A stretch of DNA of 64,000 bases. Source: Costus lasius. Lineage: Eukaryota > Streptophyta > Magnoliopsida > Zingiberales > Costaceae. Where the stretch lies: the NCBI GenBank assembly GCA_027563935.2, contig CM050449.1, positions 85,281,178 through 85,345,177 of the forward strand, read 5' to 3'. Both the position numbers and the translations under genes were made by a program. Below are positions 1 through 10,144 of the stretch, piece after piece. The notes beneath the pieces were generated by a model. That model had not been told where the DNA came from, searched no databases, and saw only the letters and a list, made by a program, of their open reading frames with translations. Each line of letters starts with the position of its first letter. The stretch's first letter is position 1.

Positions 1-1358
1 TCAATTGTTTGTCACAATGTGAATATTCCTTGAATATGACAAGTGGCACATTTCCTCTGACTTGAGATCACTTGTGTTTTCTAAATGATGATTGTCATTG
101 TTTTGAGATAGTTCAATATCATTTGAAACATAATGATTATAGATTATCTTGGATGGTGAACTTGAATCAGGTTAGGGCACTAGTGATAGACATAGGATTG
201 CCGTCTCCTTGTTTAAGGAGTGTGATGTTCTAAAAGGGGCCCCCCTGGATGAGATGATTGAGAAAAGAGTATGGCCATACCCAGGTGACAGTGTTCATCT
301 GATCTAATCATGCTCATCATATTGGAGCTACAAGCTTGACACGCTTGTCCAATAAGAACATCCAGTGGCAAAGGAAATATGTATGCTTTGTGATTTGATT
401 CACACTTGTGCTATGGTTTGGGTGTAGTCTTGGAAGACTCTTTCCTTTATATCGGGAGACAGTGATGTGTTGCTAGATACCCCTCACTGATCGTGATGAC
501 ATCAGTTATCGTTACCGACATTTAAAGGAAACCCTTAGGGTCGCACAATTTGATGATATGGCTTACTTAAGTCAGATCGTGTGGACTGAATTGTTTGGGT
601 TCAGTTTAATGGGATTTAATCTCTGATTGTGAGTGAGATCTAGTCTGATCATGTTTGATTGATTAGGGCTTGAGATCGGTAAGCTTCGATCGAGAGAATG
701 GTTGCTAGATCGGACAGATCAGAAGCACCAAGAGATCGACGGTTAGATCGGGAACCTTAGGGTTTATTTAAGATCTAGACTAGATCATTGGCTTGATTGT
801 TTCTTAAACCGAACCAATGTGAACCGGCTCATGAAATGAGCGCATGGTTCAAGGCTTGGCGAATTGTTCACTTGACGTGAACATTGAAGCGAGAGTGGTG
901 ACTATTTTTAGTAACCATGATCTCCACTTGGAGACCACTCTCACGTTCGAATAGGGCTTTCTATTCTCGCCTATCCATCTCTTCCTCTCTAGTCTCTTGT
1001 GGTGTGCGGCGAGGCTTGGAGTTTAGAGGAGGATTCGGCCAAGAGAGATCAAGGTCTTCATCCCTCACAATTCGATCAAAGACACTTTGGACCCTTGCTA
1101 GCACAAGGAGCGACAAAGAGTTTGCCATCATCCTCTTGTGTGCGATTCCCTTTGGAGAAGAGGCAATCGACTCTTTGCTTCCAAGGCAACATCTAGGCTA
1201 TTGCGATGGTATGAATGTTTTTCATTAATCTTTACTAGCCCCTTTTCGAGTTGATCATTTAACATGCGAGTTGATCCTATAACCCTAGCTTCCGCAAGAT
1301 GAATATAGTATGCGCTAATCACTTTAGGGTTTTGCTCCCCCTTGAAGGGGACTCTTCA
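1..1358 (+). repeat. 5' LTR of element A (truncated by window edge)
   Basis: Matches 7419-8776 across its whole length with one difference seen by eye (g at 1013, c at 8431). It ends in CTCTTCA immediately before the PBS. It contains the conserved stem-loop at 460-489 and a terminal CCCC/GGGG hairpin at 1337-1350. Short open frames inside it (such as 917-1228) recur unchanged in every LTR copy and have no coding signature. Confidence 0.95.
460..504 (+). other. Conserved LTR stem-loop (invariant 18-nt loop) of element A, 5' LTR
   Basis: Stem CAGTGA (460-465) pairs with TCACTG (484-489) around the loop TGTGTTGCTAGATACCCC. A second small palindrome, TGATG/CATCA (494-504), follows. The same loop is found in the LTRs of B, C and the diverged family E, where the stem has changed on both sides. 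RNA function is unknown to me. The 3' LTR copy is 7878-7907. Confidence 0.6.
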
Positions 1359-1360
1359 AT

Positions 1361-1372
1361 TGGTATCAGAGC
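1361..1372 (+). other. Primer-binding site of element A (initiator Met-tRNA type)
   Basis: TGGTATCAGAGC begins 2 bases after the LTR end. It is the complement of the 3' end of plant initiator methionine tRNA and primes minus-strand DNA synthesis. Confidence 0.93.
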
Positions 1373-3188
1373 CAGTTGAACGCATGTTTAAATGATTGCT
1401 TTGATTTGTGATCCATGAATGCCGATGTATGCTTAGATCTATAACATGCGTAAATTCACATGTTAAATTATATCATGCCGAAACTTGTTTTTGTTTCATT
1501 TGCGCATGAATGTTGTATGTTGGCGCATCTTAGTTTTTATAAAAACTTGAATACTTGCGCGACTAACTATAGATCTAAAGCCTTGCATTAAACCCTTAGA
1601 CGGGTTATTAGGGTTGAAGTCACCCCTAAGTTAGATCCAAAAGGTTTGATCAGATCATCTGACAGCCTGGATGGGTCGACCACATAGCACCTTGGCGCAA
1701 GCCAAAGGTGGCTAAAGGTCGACTGCAGACAGGCGTGTAGCGATGTCTGATTGAGACGACTAATGAACGCACCTGAGTTAGGCCCGGGGTCACACCCGCT
1801 TGCCAGACCTCAGTGTGGTAGTTCAGCCCTGGCGCATGCATGGTTGACCTTTTGGTCGACGCAAGTCAGTTATGACTTGGTGCATGCAAGGGCAGTGGAT
1901 CTGACTAGGTTGGATGAGTGGATCCCTAGTAATGGACCGTTGTAAGGTTGTAGGGCAAATAAGGAAAAATTAAAATTGATCCCATGGGGTTTTTTCGAAA
2001 ATTTTAATTTTTATGATGGATCACATGATTGCTGATTGGATGCATATGTTTGTCTATTTAGTCTTATGTGGGCTGCCCATATTAATTGTGTGCTGTGCTG
2101 GGGCCTGCGTGCCTGGGATTTAAAATTGTTGTAAATTAATTATTGTGATCTGCGCATCACATTGCTTTAATTTATAAAATGTTATTGACCTGCGTGTCAA
2201 TCTTGTCTAGATAGTTAAATTTGTAATTTAATTAGACAAGAGCACAGAGCACACTTGGTAGAGGCGCATGCAGCAGTGGCTTGACCAGGTGGGAGGTCTA
2301 GGGTTCGACCCTAGGACCTGGCGCATTTTCCTGGTGGGCGCACCAGAGCTGCAATTGGCGCTTGGGCCCTGGTATGGGCCAGATGAGCAGCAAAAGACCC
2401 ATGAAGAGCAAGTGAAGACTTAAACTAGGTTAAGGTCTTCTAGGGCTATGGGCTTTTACCACATAAGAACCATGCTTTCTTTCATTGCTTATATAAGTAG
2501 AACAGCATGTTTTAATTTATCTTCTGCTATCACCATAGGAATTGTATGATAGTGAAGAAGATAAAAAGACCGTGAAAATCCAACGCTAAATATCAAGCTC
2601 GTAAGCCTTCTGACGCGAAACCTCACTGTTCTGATTATCGTTGGAGCCGTGTTGTACCCACTCAGTGGGCACGTCCATCTATCTTCAGACGGTGCGGGAT
2701 TACACCTGTGTGTTACAGAGTAGGGATTTATCCCTTCTCGTTGCTCAGCATAGCACATGGTGGTCCAGGGAGTAGGTCGGGTCAGCTTGACCATGTAGGC
2801 TACATATGTGGCGCATATGGTAGCACATGGAGGCAGCCATCTGTGGGGTCAGAGACTGTGTTGTACCAACTCAGTTGGCACAGTCTGCTGGACTGCCCAG
2901 ATGAAGGGGAATCGCACGGGTTGGCGATTGGCAGGGACTGCCTACCGGAGATTAGTGCTTGTACTCTCTGTGCATCTTATCTCGCCTGAGCGGGACGCGG
3001 AGACCAAGTACGAAATCTGGATCCCATCTCACTAAAAGAGTTCTACTCTTTCGGGCTGTTTTGTTGGATTTTTCAAGCCAGATAAAATAGTGAGAAAAAG
3101 AATCTTTCTTAAGTCCTGATTGATTCTTTACATTGATACTGACCTTGCTGTTCTTGCATTGTTGTAGATACCTGCAGCAACGAACACC
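1373..3188 (+). other. Untranslated leader of element A
   Basis: About 1.8 kb between PBS and the gag start with no coherent reading frame. It carries three hairpins: 2654-2672, 2863-2881 and 2980-2995. The same leader lies in B (31314-33080, minus) and C (46610-48418, minus), and a diverged form is in E. A long leader in this position usually holds packaging or dimerisation signals and translation-control elements; which applies here is not visible. Confidence 0.8.
2654..2995 (+). other. Three-hairpin leader motif of element A
   Basis: Hairpin 1 (2654-2672) is GTACCCACTCAGTGGGCAC. Hairpin 2 (2863-2881) is GTACCAACTCAGTTGGCAC, where one pair changed from C-G to A-T. Hairpin 3 (2980-2995) has arms TCTCGC and GCGGGA around CTGA. 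Equivalent hairpins with different stem sequence occur in E at 55271-55614. Base pairing was checked by hand only. Confidence 0.6.
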
Positions 3189-6100
3189 ATGAACTTCAAT
3201 GTGCGATCCCTACTGGAAAGGGAGAAGTTTGCTGGGCCGAACTTCTCTGACTGGTTCGGACACCTTAAGATCGTTCTTAAGGCAGAGAGGAAACTGTATG
3301 TCCTCGAGACGGCGATACCGCCTCAGCCCGCTCCGAACGCCGCAAGGGCGGTTCGGGAAGCCTATGAAAAGCACGTCAATGATAGCATTGATGTCGCTTG
3401 CCTGATGCTAGCGTCTATGATGCCACCGCTGCAGCGTCAGCATGAGGATATGTCTGCTATAGACATGATAGCAAACCTCAAGATGTTGTATGCTGCACAG
3501 GCGAGGACTGAACGCTATAATTTGACGAAGCTCTTCTTTCAGAGCAAACTGGCTGAAGGGAGCCCAGTGGGAGCTCACGTGCTCAAGATGATTGGGCACA
3601 AGGAGGCTCTAGAGAAACTGGGGCATACCATCAACCAGGAGCTTGCTGTGGATATTATTCTGCAGTCTCTCCCGCCTTCATTCGACGCGTTCATTATTAA
3701 CTTTAATATGAACAAAATCGATTGTACTCCGGCAGAGCTGCTGAATATGCTCCTCACTACTGAGGAGACTCTGAAGGGAAAGCCTTCGACCTCTGTCTTA
3801 ATGGTTCCTTTAAGGAACAAGAAGAAGGGGAAGAAGGGCAAAGCCCCCGTCAAGAGCTACAGCAAGGCTCTGAAGCAGAAGGTGAAGCGGTCCAAGGAAT
3901 ACAGGTGTTTCCACTGTGGCCAGCTGGGTCACTGGAAAAAGGACTGTAAAGCGCTCCAAGGAGATAAGAGGGGAAGCTTCGCTTCTGGCTCAGGTATATT
4001 CGTGACTGAGGTCATGTTTTCTTCTTCTATATCATGGGTGTTGGACACTGCATGTGGAGTTCACATTTGTTCAAATGTACAGGAACTCAAGAGAAGAAGG
4101 CAGGTGGGACAGCATGAGGTGGACCTACGCGTTGGAAACGGGGCACGGGTTGCTGCTGTTGCTGTAGGAGACTACTTCATTTCTTTACCATCTGGAATTG
4201 TATTGGAACTAAACAATTGTTATTTTGTTCCCAGTATTACTAAAAATATTATCTCCATTCCTGCTCTTGTCAGGAAGGGATTTTCCTTTGAATGCAATAT
4301 TTCAAAGTGTATTTTGTCTTTTGATAATATTGTTTATGCAACTGGTTCAATTAGCAATGGGTTATACATGTTGGACATGGAATGTTCGATACAGCAAATT
4401 GATATTAAGAAAGCCAAGTATGCTGATGACAGCACCTTGCTATGGCATAGTCGTTTAGGCCATATAAACGAGAAACGCATTAAGCGGTTGCATGATTATG
4501 GACTGCTGGGATCATTCTCCTACAAGGAGATTGATACATGCAAGGCTTGTTTAATGGGTAAAATGATGAAGTCACCTTTTCCTCACAAAGGTCAAAGGGC
4601 TTCAGGTTTACTTGACCTTATACACAGTGATGTGTGTGGGCCATTTAGTAAACATGCCAGAGGTGGCTATCAGTACTTCATTACCTTTACTGATGATTTC
4701 AGTAGGTATGGGTATGTCTATCTGATGAGACATAAGAGTGAATCTTTTGACAAGTTCAAAGAGTTCAAAAATGAAGTACAGAATCAGCTAGGCCGAAATA
4801 TCAAGGCACTTCGCTCAGATCGAGGTGGTGAATACCTAAGTCACGCGTTTACTGACTATCTGAAGGAGTGTGGGATTATCTCACAGCTCACTCCGCCAGG
4901 AACACCGCAATGGAATGGTGTGTCCGAAAGGAGAAATAGAACGTTACTTGATATGGTTCGTTCTATGATGAGTCAGGCTACTCTTCCATACTCCTTTTGG
5001 GGTTTTGCGCTGGAAACAGCTGCAAAGGTACTAAACCGAGTGCCATCCAAGGCAGTTTCAAAGACGCCATATGAGTTATGGTATGGGAAACAGCCAAGCT
5101 TGACATTTATCAGGATCTGGGGCTGCGAGGCTTATGTTAAAAAGCTCGCCTCTGGGAAACTAGAGAGCAGATCTGACAAATGTATCTTTGTCGGTTACCC
5201 TAAGGAAACTAAGGGTTATTATTTCTACGACCCCAAAGAGAACAAGGTTTTTGTTGCTCGGACGGCCATATTTCTTGAGAAGGAGTTTCTTCTGCAAGAG
5301 GCCAGTGGGAGAGAAATAAAGCTGGATGAGAATCCAGAGGTAGGACAAAGTGCTCAAGCAGAATTGGATGAGCCTGAGCCGGTAGATCAGGTTATTGAAC
5401 AACCTGAGGCTCAGATATCACGGGAACCGCGAAGATCGGGAAGGATCCGTCGACAACCTGAGCGTTATGACGGAGTCTACATCATTGATAATGATGAACC
5501 CCTCACTTATGCGGATGCGGTCAATGGACCGGAGTCAGCGAGATGGCTTGAAGCTATGCGCGCCGAGATGGACTCCATGTCAGATAACCAAGTCTGGGAT
5601 TTGGTTGATCCGCCTCCGGGAGTTATCCCTATAGGCTGTAAGTGGATCTTCAAGAAGAAGATTGACATGGATGGTAACGTGGTTACCTATAAAGGCAGGC
5701 TAGTTGCGAAAGGTTTCAAACAAATCTACGGGATAGATTATGATGAAACTTTCTCACCTGTAGCTATGTTTAAGTCTATTCGGATTCTTTTCGCGATAGC
5801 TGCATATTATGATTATGAGATCTGGCAGATGGATGTGAAAACAGCTTTCCTTAATGGAAATCTGGATGAGGATGTGTACATGACACAACCTGAGGGTTTC
5901 ACTAATCCAGCAGATCGTCATAAGATATGCAAGTTAAAGAAGTCCATTTATGGACTCAAGCAAGCATCAAGAAGCTGGAATATTCGTTTTGATGAATCAA
6001 TCAGTGAATTTGGTTTCATCAAGAACGAGGATGACCCGTGTGTATATAAGAGGTTTAGTGGGAGCGTGATTACTTTCCTAGTCCTCTACGTCGATGATAT

Positions 6101-7070
6101 CTTGATCATTGGAAATGACATTCCTGAAATGCATGCTGTGAAGGCATGGCTGAGGAAATGTTTCCAAATGAAAGATCTAGGAGAAGCAGCCTATGTGTTA
6201 GGTGTGAAGATCTACAGGGATAGATCTAAGAGGCTTCTCGGGCTGTGCCAGAGTACTTACATCGATAAAGTCCTGGAAAGATTTCATTTAGAGAATTCTA
6301 AACGAGGATATCTTCCAGTCAGACATGGTCTGAGTCTTTCGAAGAGTCAGTGTCCACAAACACAGACTGAGAAAGATGAAATGGACAATACGCCTTATGC
6401 TTCGGCTATTGGATCCATTATGTATGCGATGTTGTGTACTCGCCCAGACGTCGCTTACGGGTTAAGCGTGACCAGTCGTTTCCAAAGTAATCCAGGTGTG
6501 GCGCACTGGATTGCAGTCAAGAACATTTTAAAATATCTGCGGAGAACCAAAGATATGTTCTTGATATATGGTGGTCAGGAAGAACTCAGTATAGAGGGAT
6601 ATACTGACGCTTCGTTCCAGTCAGACCAGGATGATTTCCGATCGCAATCAGGCTATGTTTTTAGCTTGAATGGAGGTGCAGTGGTGTGGAAGAGTTTCAA
6701 ACAGTCAACTGTTGCTGATTCCACAACAGAAGCCGAGTATGTTGCAGCCTCGGAAGCATCCAAGGAGGCAGTGTGGATTCGTAAGTTCGTGAGAGAACTT
6801 GGTGTCGTTCCTTCGAGTGCAGATCCTTTGGTTATCTTTTGTGATAACACTGGAGCAATCGCACAAGCAAAGGAACCACGGTCGCACCAGAAGTCCAAGC
6901 ACATACAGAGACGGTTTCATTTGATCAGGGAGATCATAGATCGTGGCGAGATCAAAATCTGCAAGGTTCATACAGATGACAATCTGGCAGACCCGCTTAC
7001 CAAGCCTCTGGCGCAGCAGAAGCATGAGAAGCACTGTAATAATATGGGTTTGAGATTTCTCAACCATTAG
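3189..7070 (+). CDS. Gag-pol polyprotein of copia element A (1293 aa, intact)
   Basis: This single frame supplies every protein a copia element needs: capsid, protease, integrase and reverse transcriptase/RNase H. Seen in order: gag, from the ATG at 3189; zinc knuckle C-x2-C-x4-H-x4-C at about residues 240-253; protease motif WVLDTACGVH with Asp286; the GAG-pre-integrase motif LWHSRLGH near 418; integrase with the spacing Asp481-x62-Asp544-x35-Glu580; RT with YVDD at 967-970; RNase H with Asp1140, Glu1181 and Asp1219. Length and order fit a full-length copia polyprotein with no stop or frameshift. The protease triad reads Asp-Thr-Ala rather than the usual Asp-Thr/Ser-Gly; copies B and C share this, so it belongs to the family. 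The frame stops 20 bp before the 3' LTR. With the near-identical LTRs, this copy may still be mobile. Confidence 0.95.
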   Translation: MNFNVRSLLEREKFAGPNFSDWFGHLKIVLKAERKLYVLETAIPPQPAPNAARAVREAYEKHVNDSIDVACLMLASMMPPLQRQHEDMSAIDMIANLKMLYAAQARTERYNLTKLFFQSKLAEGSPVGAHVLKMIGHKEALEKLGHTINQELAVDIILQSLPPSFDAFIINFNMNKIDCTPAELLNMLLTTEETLKGKPSTSVLMVPLRNKKKGKKGKAPVKSYSKALKQKVKRSKEYRCFHCGQLGHWKKDCKALQGDKRGSFASGSGIFVTEVMFSSSISWVLDTACGVHICSNVQELKRRRQVGQHEVDLRVGNGARVAAVAVGDYFISLPSGIVLELNNCYFVPSITKNIISIPALVRKGFSFECNISKCILSFDNIVYATGSISNGLYMLDMECSIQQIDIKKAKYADDSTLLWHSRLGHINEKRIKRLHDYGLLGSFSYKEIDTCKACLMGKMMKSPFPHKGQRASGLLDLIHSDVCGPFSKHARGGYQYFITFTDDFSRYGYVYLMRHKSESFDKFKEFKNEVQNQLGRNIKALRSDRGGEYLSHAFTDYLKECGIISQLTPPGTPQWNGVSERRNRTLLDMVRSMMSQATLPYSFWGFALETAAKVLNRVPSKAVSKTPYELWYGKQPSLTFIRIWGCEAYVKKLASGKLESRSDKCIFVGYPKETKGYYFYDPKENKVFVARTAIFLEKEFLLQEASGREIKLDENPEVGQSAQAELDEPEPVDQVIEQPEAQISREPRRSGRIRRQPERYDGVYIIDNDEPLTYADAVNGPESARWLEAMRAEMDSMSDNQVWDLVDPPPGVIPIGCKWIFKKKIDMDGNVVTYKGRLVAKGFKQIYGIDYDETFSPVAMFKSIRILFAIAAYYDYEIWQMDVKTAFLNGNLDEDVYMTQPEGFTNPADRHKICKLKKSIYGLKQASRSWNIRFDESISEFGFIKNEDDPCVYKRFSGSVITFLVLYVDDILIIGNDIPEMHAVKAWLRKCFQMKDLGEAAYVLGVKIYRDRSKRLLGLCQSTYIDKVLERFHLENSKRGYLPVRHGLSLSKSQCPQTQTEKDEMDNTPYASAIGSIMYAMLCTRPDVAYGLSVTSRFQSNPGVAHWIAVKNILKYLRRTKDMFLIYGGQEELSIEGYTDASFQSDQDDFRSQSGYVFSLNGGAVVWKSFKQSTVADSTTEAEYVAASEASKEAVWIRKFVRELGVVPSSADPLVIFCDNTGAIAQAKEPRSHQKSKHIQRRFHLIREIIDRGEIKICKVHTDDNLADPLTKPLAQQKHEKHCNNMGLRFLNH

Positions 7071-7079
7071 ATTAAGTGC

Positions 7080-7090
7080 AAGTGGGAGAT
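7080..7090 (+). other. Polypurine tract of element A
   Basis: AAGTGGGAGAT directly abuts the 3' LTR start TGTTGG. It primes plus-strand synthesis. Elements B, C and E have the same tract. Confidence 0.85.
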
Positions 7091-8776
7091 TGTTGGGGTA
7101 TGCCCTTAAGGCTAATGTTTGAGGCCTGTGGGAATGTATCTATATCATGTAATAAACTGTTATGTTTATAAAGGCATGGTTATTATTCAGTTGTTTACAT
7201 TGTCTGCTGCAATATATGTTCTTCTGAATAATGTCTCAAAGCTGTTCAGCTGGGCTGACATGCTATATGTCCTTAGTCGATATATCTTGGTGAACATGAG
7301 ACAGCCTTGATATGGTTAAGACTAATATGTGTTCTAATCTTATAGGATGCTTCGAGCATGGAATAAGATGTAGACTCATGGGTACATTGGATGTACTGGA
7401 CAGACCCTACTAGGATGTTCAATTGTTTGTCACAATGTGAATATTCCTTGAATATGACAAGTGGCACATTTCCTCTGACTTGAGATCACTTGTGTTTTCT
7501 AAATGATGATTGTCATTGTTTTGAGATAGTTCAATATCATTTGAAACATAATGATTATAGATTATCTTGGATGGTGAACTTGAATCAGGTTAGGGCACTA
7601 GTGATAGACATAGGATTGCCGTCTCCTTGTTTAAGGAGTGTGATGTTCTAAAAGGGGCCCCCCTGGATGAGATGATTGAGAAAAGAGTATGGCCATACCC
7701 AGGTGACAGTGTTCATCTGATCTAATCATGCTCATCATATTGGAGCTACAAGCTTGACACGCTTGTCCAATAAGAACATCCAGTGGCAAAGGAAATATGT
7801 ATGCTTTGTGATTTGATTCACACTTGTGCTATGGTTTGGGTGTAGTCTTGGAAGACTCTTTCCTTTATATCGGGAGACAGTGATGTGTTGCTAGATACCC
7901 CTCACTGATCGTGATGACATCAGTTATCGTTACCGACATTTAAAGGAAACCCTTAGGGTCGCACAATTTGATGATATGGCTTACTTAAGTCAGATCGTGT
8001 GGACTGAATTGTTTGGGTTCAGTTTAATGGGATTTAATCTCTGATTGTGAGTGAGATCTAGTCTGATCATGTTTGATTGATTAGGGCTTGAGATCGGTAA
8101 GCTTCGATCGAGAGAATGGTTGCTAGATCGGACAGATCAGAAGCACCAAGAGATCGACGGTTAGATCGGGAACCTTAGGGTTTATTTAAGATCTAGACTA
8201 GATCATTGGCTTGATTGTTTCTTAAACCGAACCAATGTGAACCGGCTCATGAAATGAGCGCATGGTTCAAGGCTTGGCGAATTGTTCACTTGACGTGAAC
8301 ATTGAAGCGAGAGTGGTGACTATTTTTAGTAACCATGATCTCCACTTGGAGACCACTCTCACGTTCGAATAGGGCTTTCTATTCTCGCCTATCCATCTCT
8401 TCCTCTCTAGTCTCTTGTGGTGTGCGGCGACGCTTGGAGTTTAGAGGAGGATTCGGCCAAGAGAGATCAAGGTCTTCATCCCTCACAATTCGATCAAAGA
8501 CACTTTGGACCCTTGCTAGCACAAGGAGCGACAAAGAGTTTGCCATCATCCTCTTGTGTGCGATTCCCTTTGGAGAAGAGGCAATCGACTCTTTGCTTCC
8601 AAGGCAACATCTAGGCTATTGCGATGGTATGAATGTTTTTCATTAATCTTTACTAGCCCCTTTTCGAGTTGATCATTTAACATGCGAGTTGATCCTATAA
8701 CCCTAGCTTCCGCAAGATGAATATAGTATGCGCTAATCACTTTAGGGTTTTGCTCCCCCTTGAAGGGGACTCTTCA
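7091..8776 (+). repeat. 3' LTR of element A (1686 bp)
   Basis: Starts TGTTGGGGTATG after the polypurine tract and ends CTCTTCA, i.e. TG...CA. Only one mismatch to the visible 1358 bp of the 5' LTR was seen. Contains the conserved stem-loop (7878-7907) and the terminal hairpin (8755-8768). Confidence 0.95.
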
Positions 8777-9305
8777 TGGAGAACTTAAACCTACTGAGAC
8801 TTATATTCAATTTGCTAATGGTTTTGATCAGCAACCAATTAGTATATTAGAAAATGTAATAGTTAAAATTGATAAATTTTCTATTGTTACTGATTTTATG
8901 GTTGTTCACATGAAGGAAAATGTTAAGTTCCCTGTCATTCTAGGAAGACCATTTTTAGCAAGCACGGGAGCTATAATTGACATGTTGCATGAGAAGCTTA
9001 TATTGAATTTGAATGATAGTAAGTTGATCTTTAATTTTTCATCAGAAGCTAAAAGGATTGCTTCTGCAGGCTTCGATCAATTTCTCGGGGTGAAGGAGAA
9101 CAAGATTAATGGAGAAAATAATCTTGTAGTTGACAGACGTCTCCCAGAAAATAGGGAAAAGCAAAAAAGGGATGAGTTGAAAGAAGCTGAAACATGGGCA
9201 TTACCTCGAGCTTTAAAGTTAAATCTTTATAATGATCAGGAGAGGCGTGAGGAACAACAATTGCCAATTATTCACTGCGCCTCATATCCTCCAGAAGAGT
9301 CTTGA
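8777..9305 (+). pseudogene. Athila-type aspartic protease region, 3' fragment
   Basis: The frame open across the LTR junction reads on from element A, but only the part after 8776 is native to G. The residues resemble the C-terminal half of the gypsy retropepsin of Athila elements: a segment with VILGRPFLAS and a following ...GAIIDM stretch, which is the flap/ILGRPF motif. The catalytic Asp motif would lie to the left, beyond the insertion of A. After the protease a charged, lysine- and glutamate-rich tail runs to a stop at 9303-9305 instead of continuing into RT. The gene is cut at its 5' side by A and lacks pol, so it is not functional as it stands. Confidence 0.75.
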
Positions 9306-9348
9306 ACATCGCCTTGCTCGAGCTAAAGACCTTAAAAAAGTGCAAAAT

Positions 9349-9362
9349 GGGAGGCAACCCAG
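9349..9362 (+). other. Post-pol stem-loop of element G
   Basis: TGGGAGGCAACCCA: a 4-bp stem with loop AGGCAA. It lies in a conserved block (GAGCTAAAGACCTTAAA upstream) also present after the integrase of F (61655-61672) and after the gag of H (19939-19956). The stem is shorter here than in F and H. Confidence 0.55.
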
Positions 9363-10144
9363 AGGCTCTGGATTTTCATAGATTTTAGCATGTTTTTCTA
9401 TTCAAGCTTTGAATTTTTCTTTAAACTTCTTAGTGTTAATTTCTTAATTTTTATTTCATACTTTCTCGGTGTTATCTGGTGAACTTCTATATATGAAAAT
9501 TCTTCTAAAATCGATGTTTTATGCACAGGAATTTTTCAGAGTTTTTTAGGGATTTTTCTGACGAAAGGCAAAGTCAAAATGCAAAATCTACGGGTGAAGC
9601 CGTAATTATCGCGCAGCTGTGATTGTGAACATGACCGAGTTTTGCGGGACACTATACACTAAAGCTTATTTTCGGCCGAAGCCGTGACGTGTTTACGGAC
9701 CGTAAGTTCTTACAGTTTAAACTTCACTAGCGACTTAGGGTTTACGCCCACGCTCGTAATTCGCTGATTTTCGACGATTCCTCTCACGAGTGGCGACGAA
9801 ACCCCTCCACCCGCCTTATTCTACTTTCAGCGTGTGATTCCCAGCCATCTTCCACTGGATTTCCGCCGAAGATCATGGAGAATCGTCGTTCGTCCGCCGA
9901 CCTGCCGCTGATCTTTTTTTCGCCCGATTCGAGCCTGATTTCTGCTTAGATCCGTGAGTTTCCTTGACTCAGATTTGCGATTCATCAACTGTACCTAGAT
10001 TATAGTAATTAACATCAATTTGGAGCCGTTAGATCAGATTTTTGGGCGATTTGCACACACAGCTTTTACAGCCAATTTCAAATTCACTGTAGCATCACAT
10101 TTTTTGTGAAAAATTTCATATTTTGGATTAGATTGATTGATATT
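9363..10144 (+). other. Non-coding spacer of element G
   Basis: No convincing coding frame. Around 9590-9730 it holds short palindrome-like pieces built on GCCGTAA, TACGG and CCGTGA, similar in style to the LTR palindromes of F and G. The final 200 bp run up to the ATG at 10145. Confidence 0.5.

Larger units (their letters stand above)
1..8776 (+). mobile_element. Copia element A, Angela/BARE-like, near-complete and intact in coding
   Basis: Order seen: 5' LTR (its first about 328 bp lie left of the window), PBS, 1.8 kb leader, single gag-pol frame, polypurine tract, 3' LTR. Base 1 aligns with base 7419, a constant offset of 7418 through the end of both LTRs. With the missing 5' part the element would be about 9.1 kb. 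The domain order protease-integrase-RT-RNase H is that of Ty1-copia. The 1.69 kb LTR, element length and RNase H sequence suggest the Angela/BARE-like lineage; this lineage call is from memory of the family. It is inserted in the protease region of Athila-like element G; the bases after the 3' LTR are tggag, but the matching left duplication is outside the window. Confidence 0.93.

Noticed and set aside
917..1228. Open frames in LTRs, such as 917-1228, 8335-8646, 25850-26194, 35533-35937, 37586-38026, 53252-53692 and 60824-61132
   Set aside because: They recur at the same place in each LTR or leader copy, show no domain or codon signature and are explained by LTR duplication.
1361..1372. tRNA-like matches at the primer-binding sites
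   Set aside because: Only the 12-nt complement of the initiator tRNA 3' end is present; no tRNA gene can fold here or at the other sites.
2485..2500. TATATAAG in the leader of element A, a possible internal promoter
   Set aside because: Not kept as TATATAAG in B (TATATAAT) and lost in C, and the location inside the leader does not fit LTR transcription.
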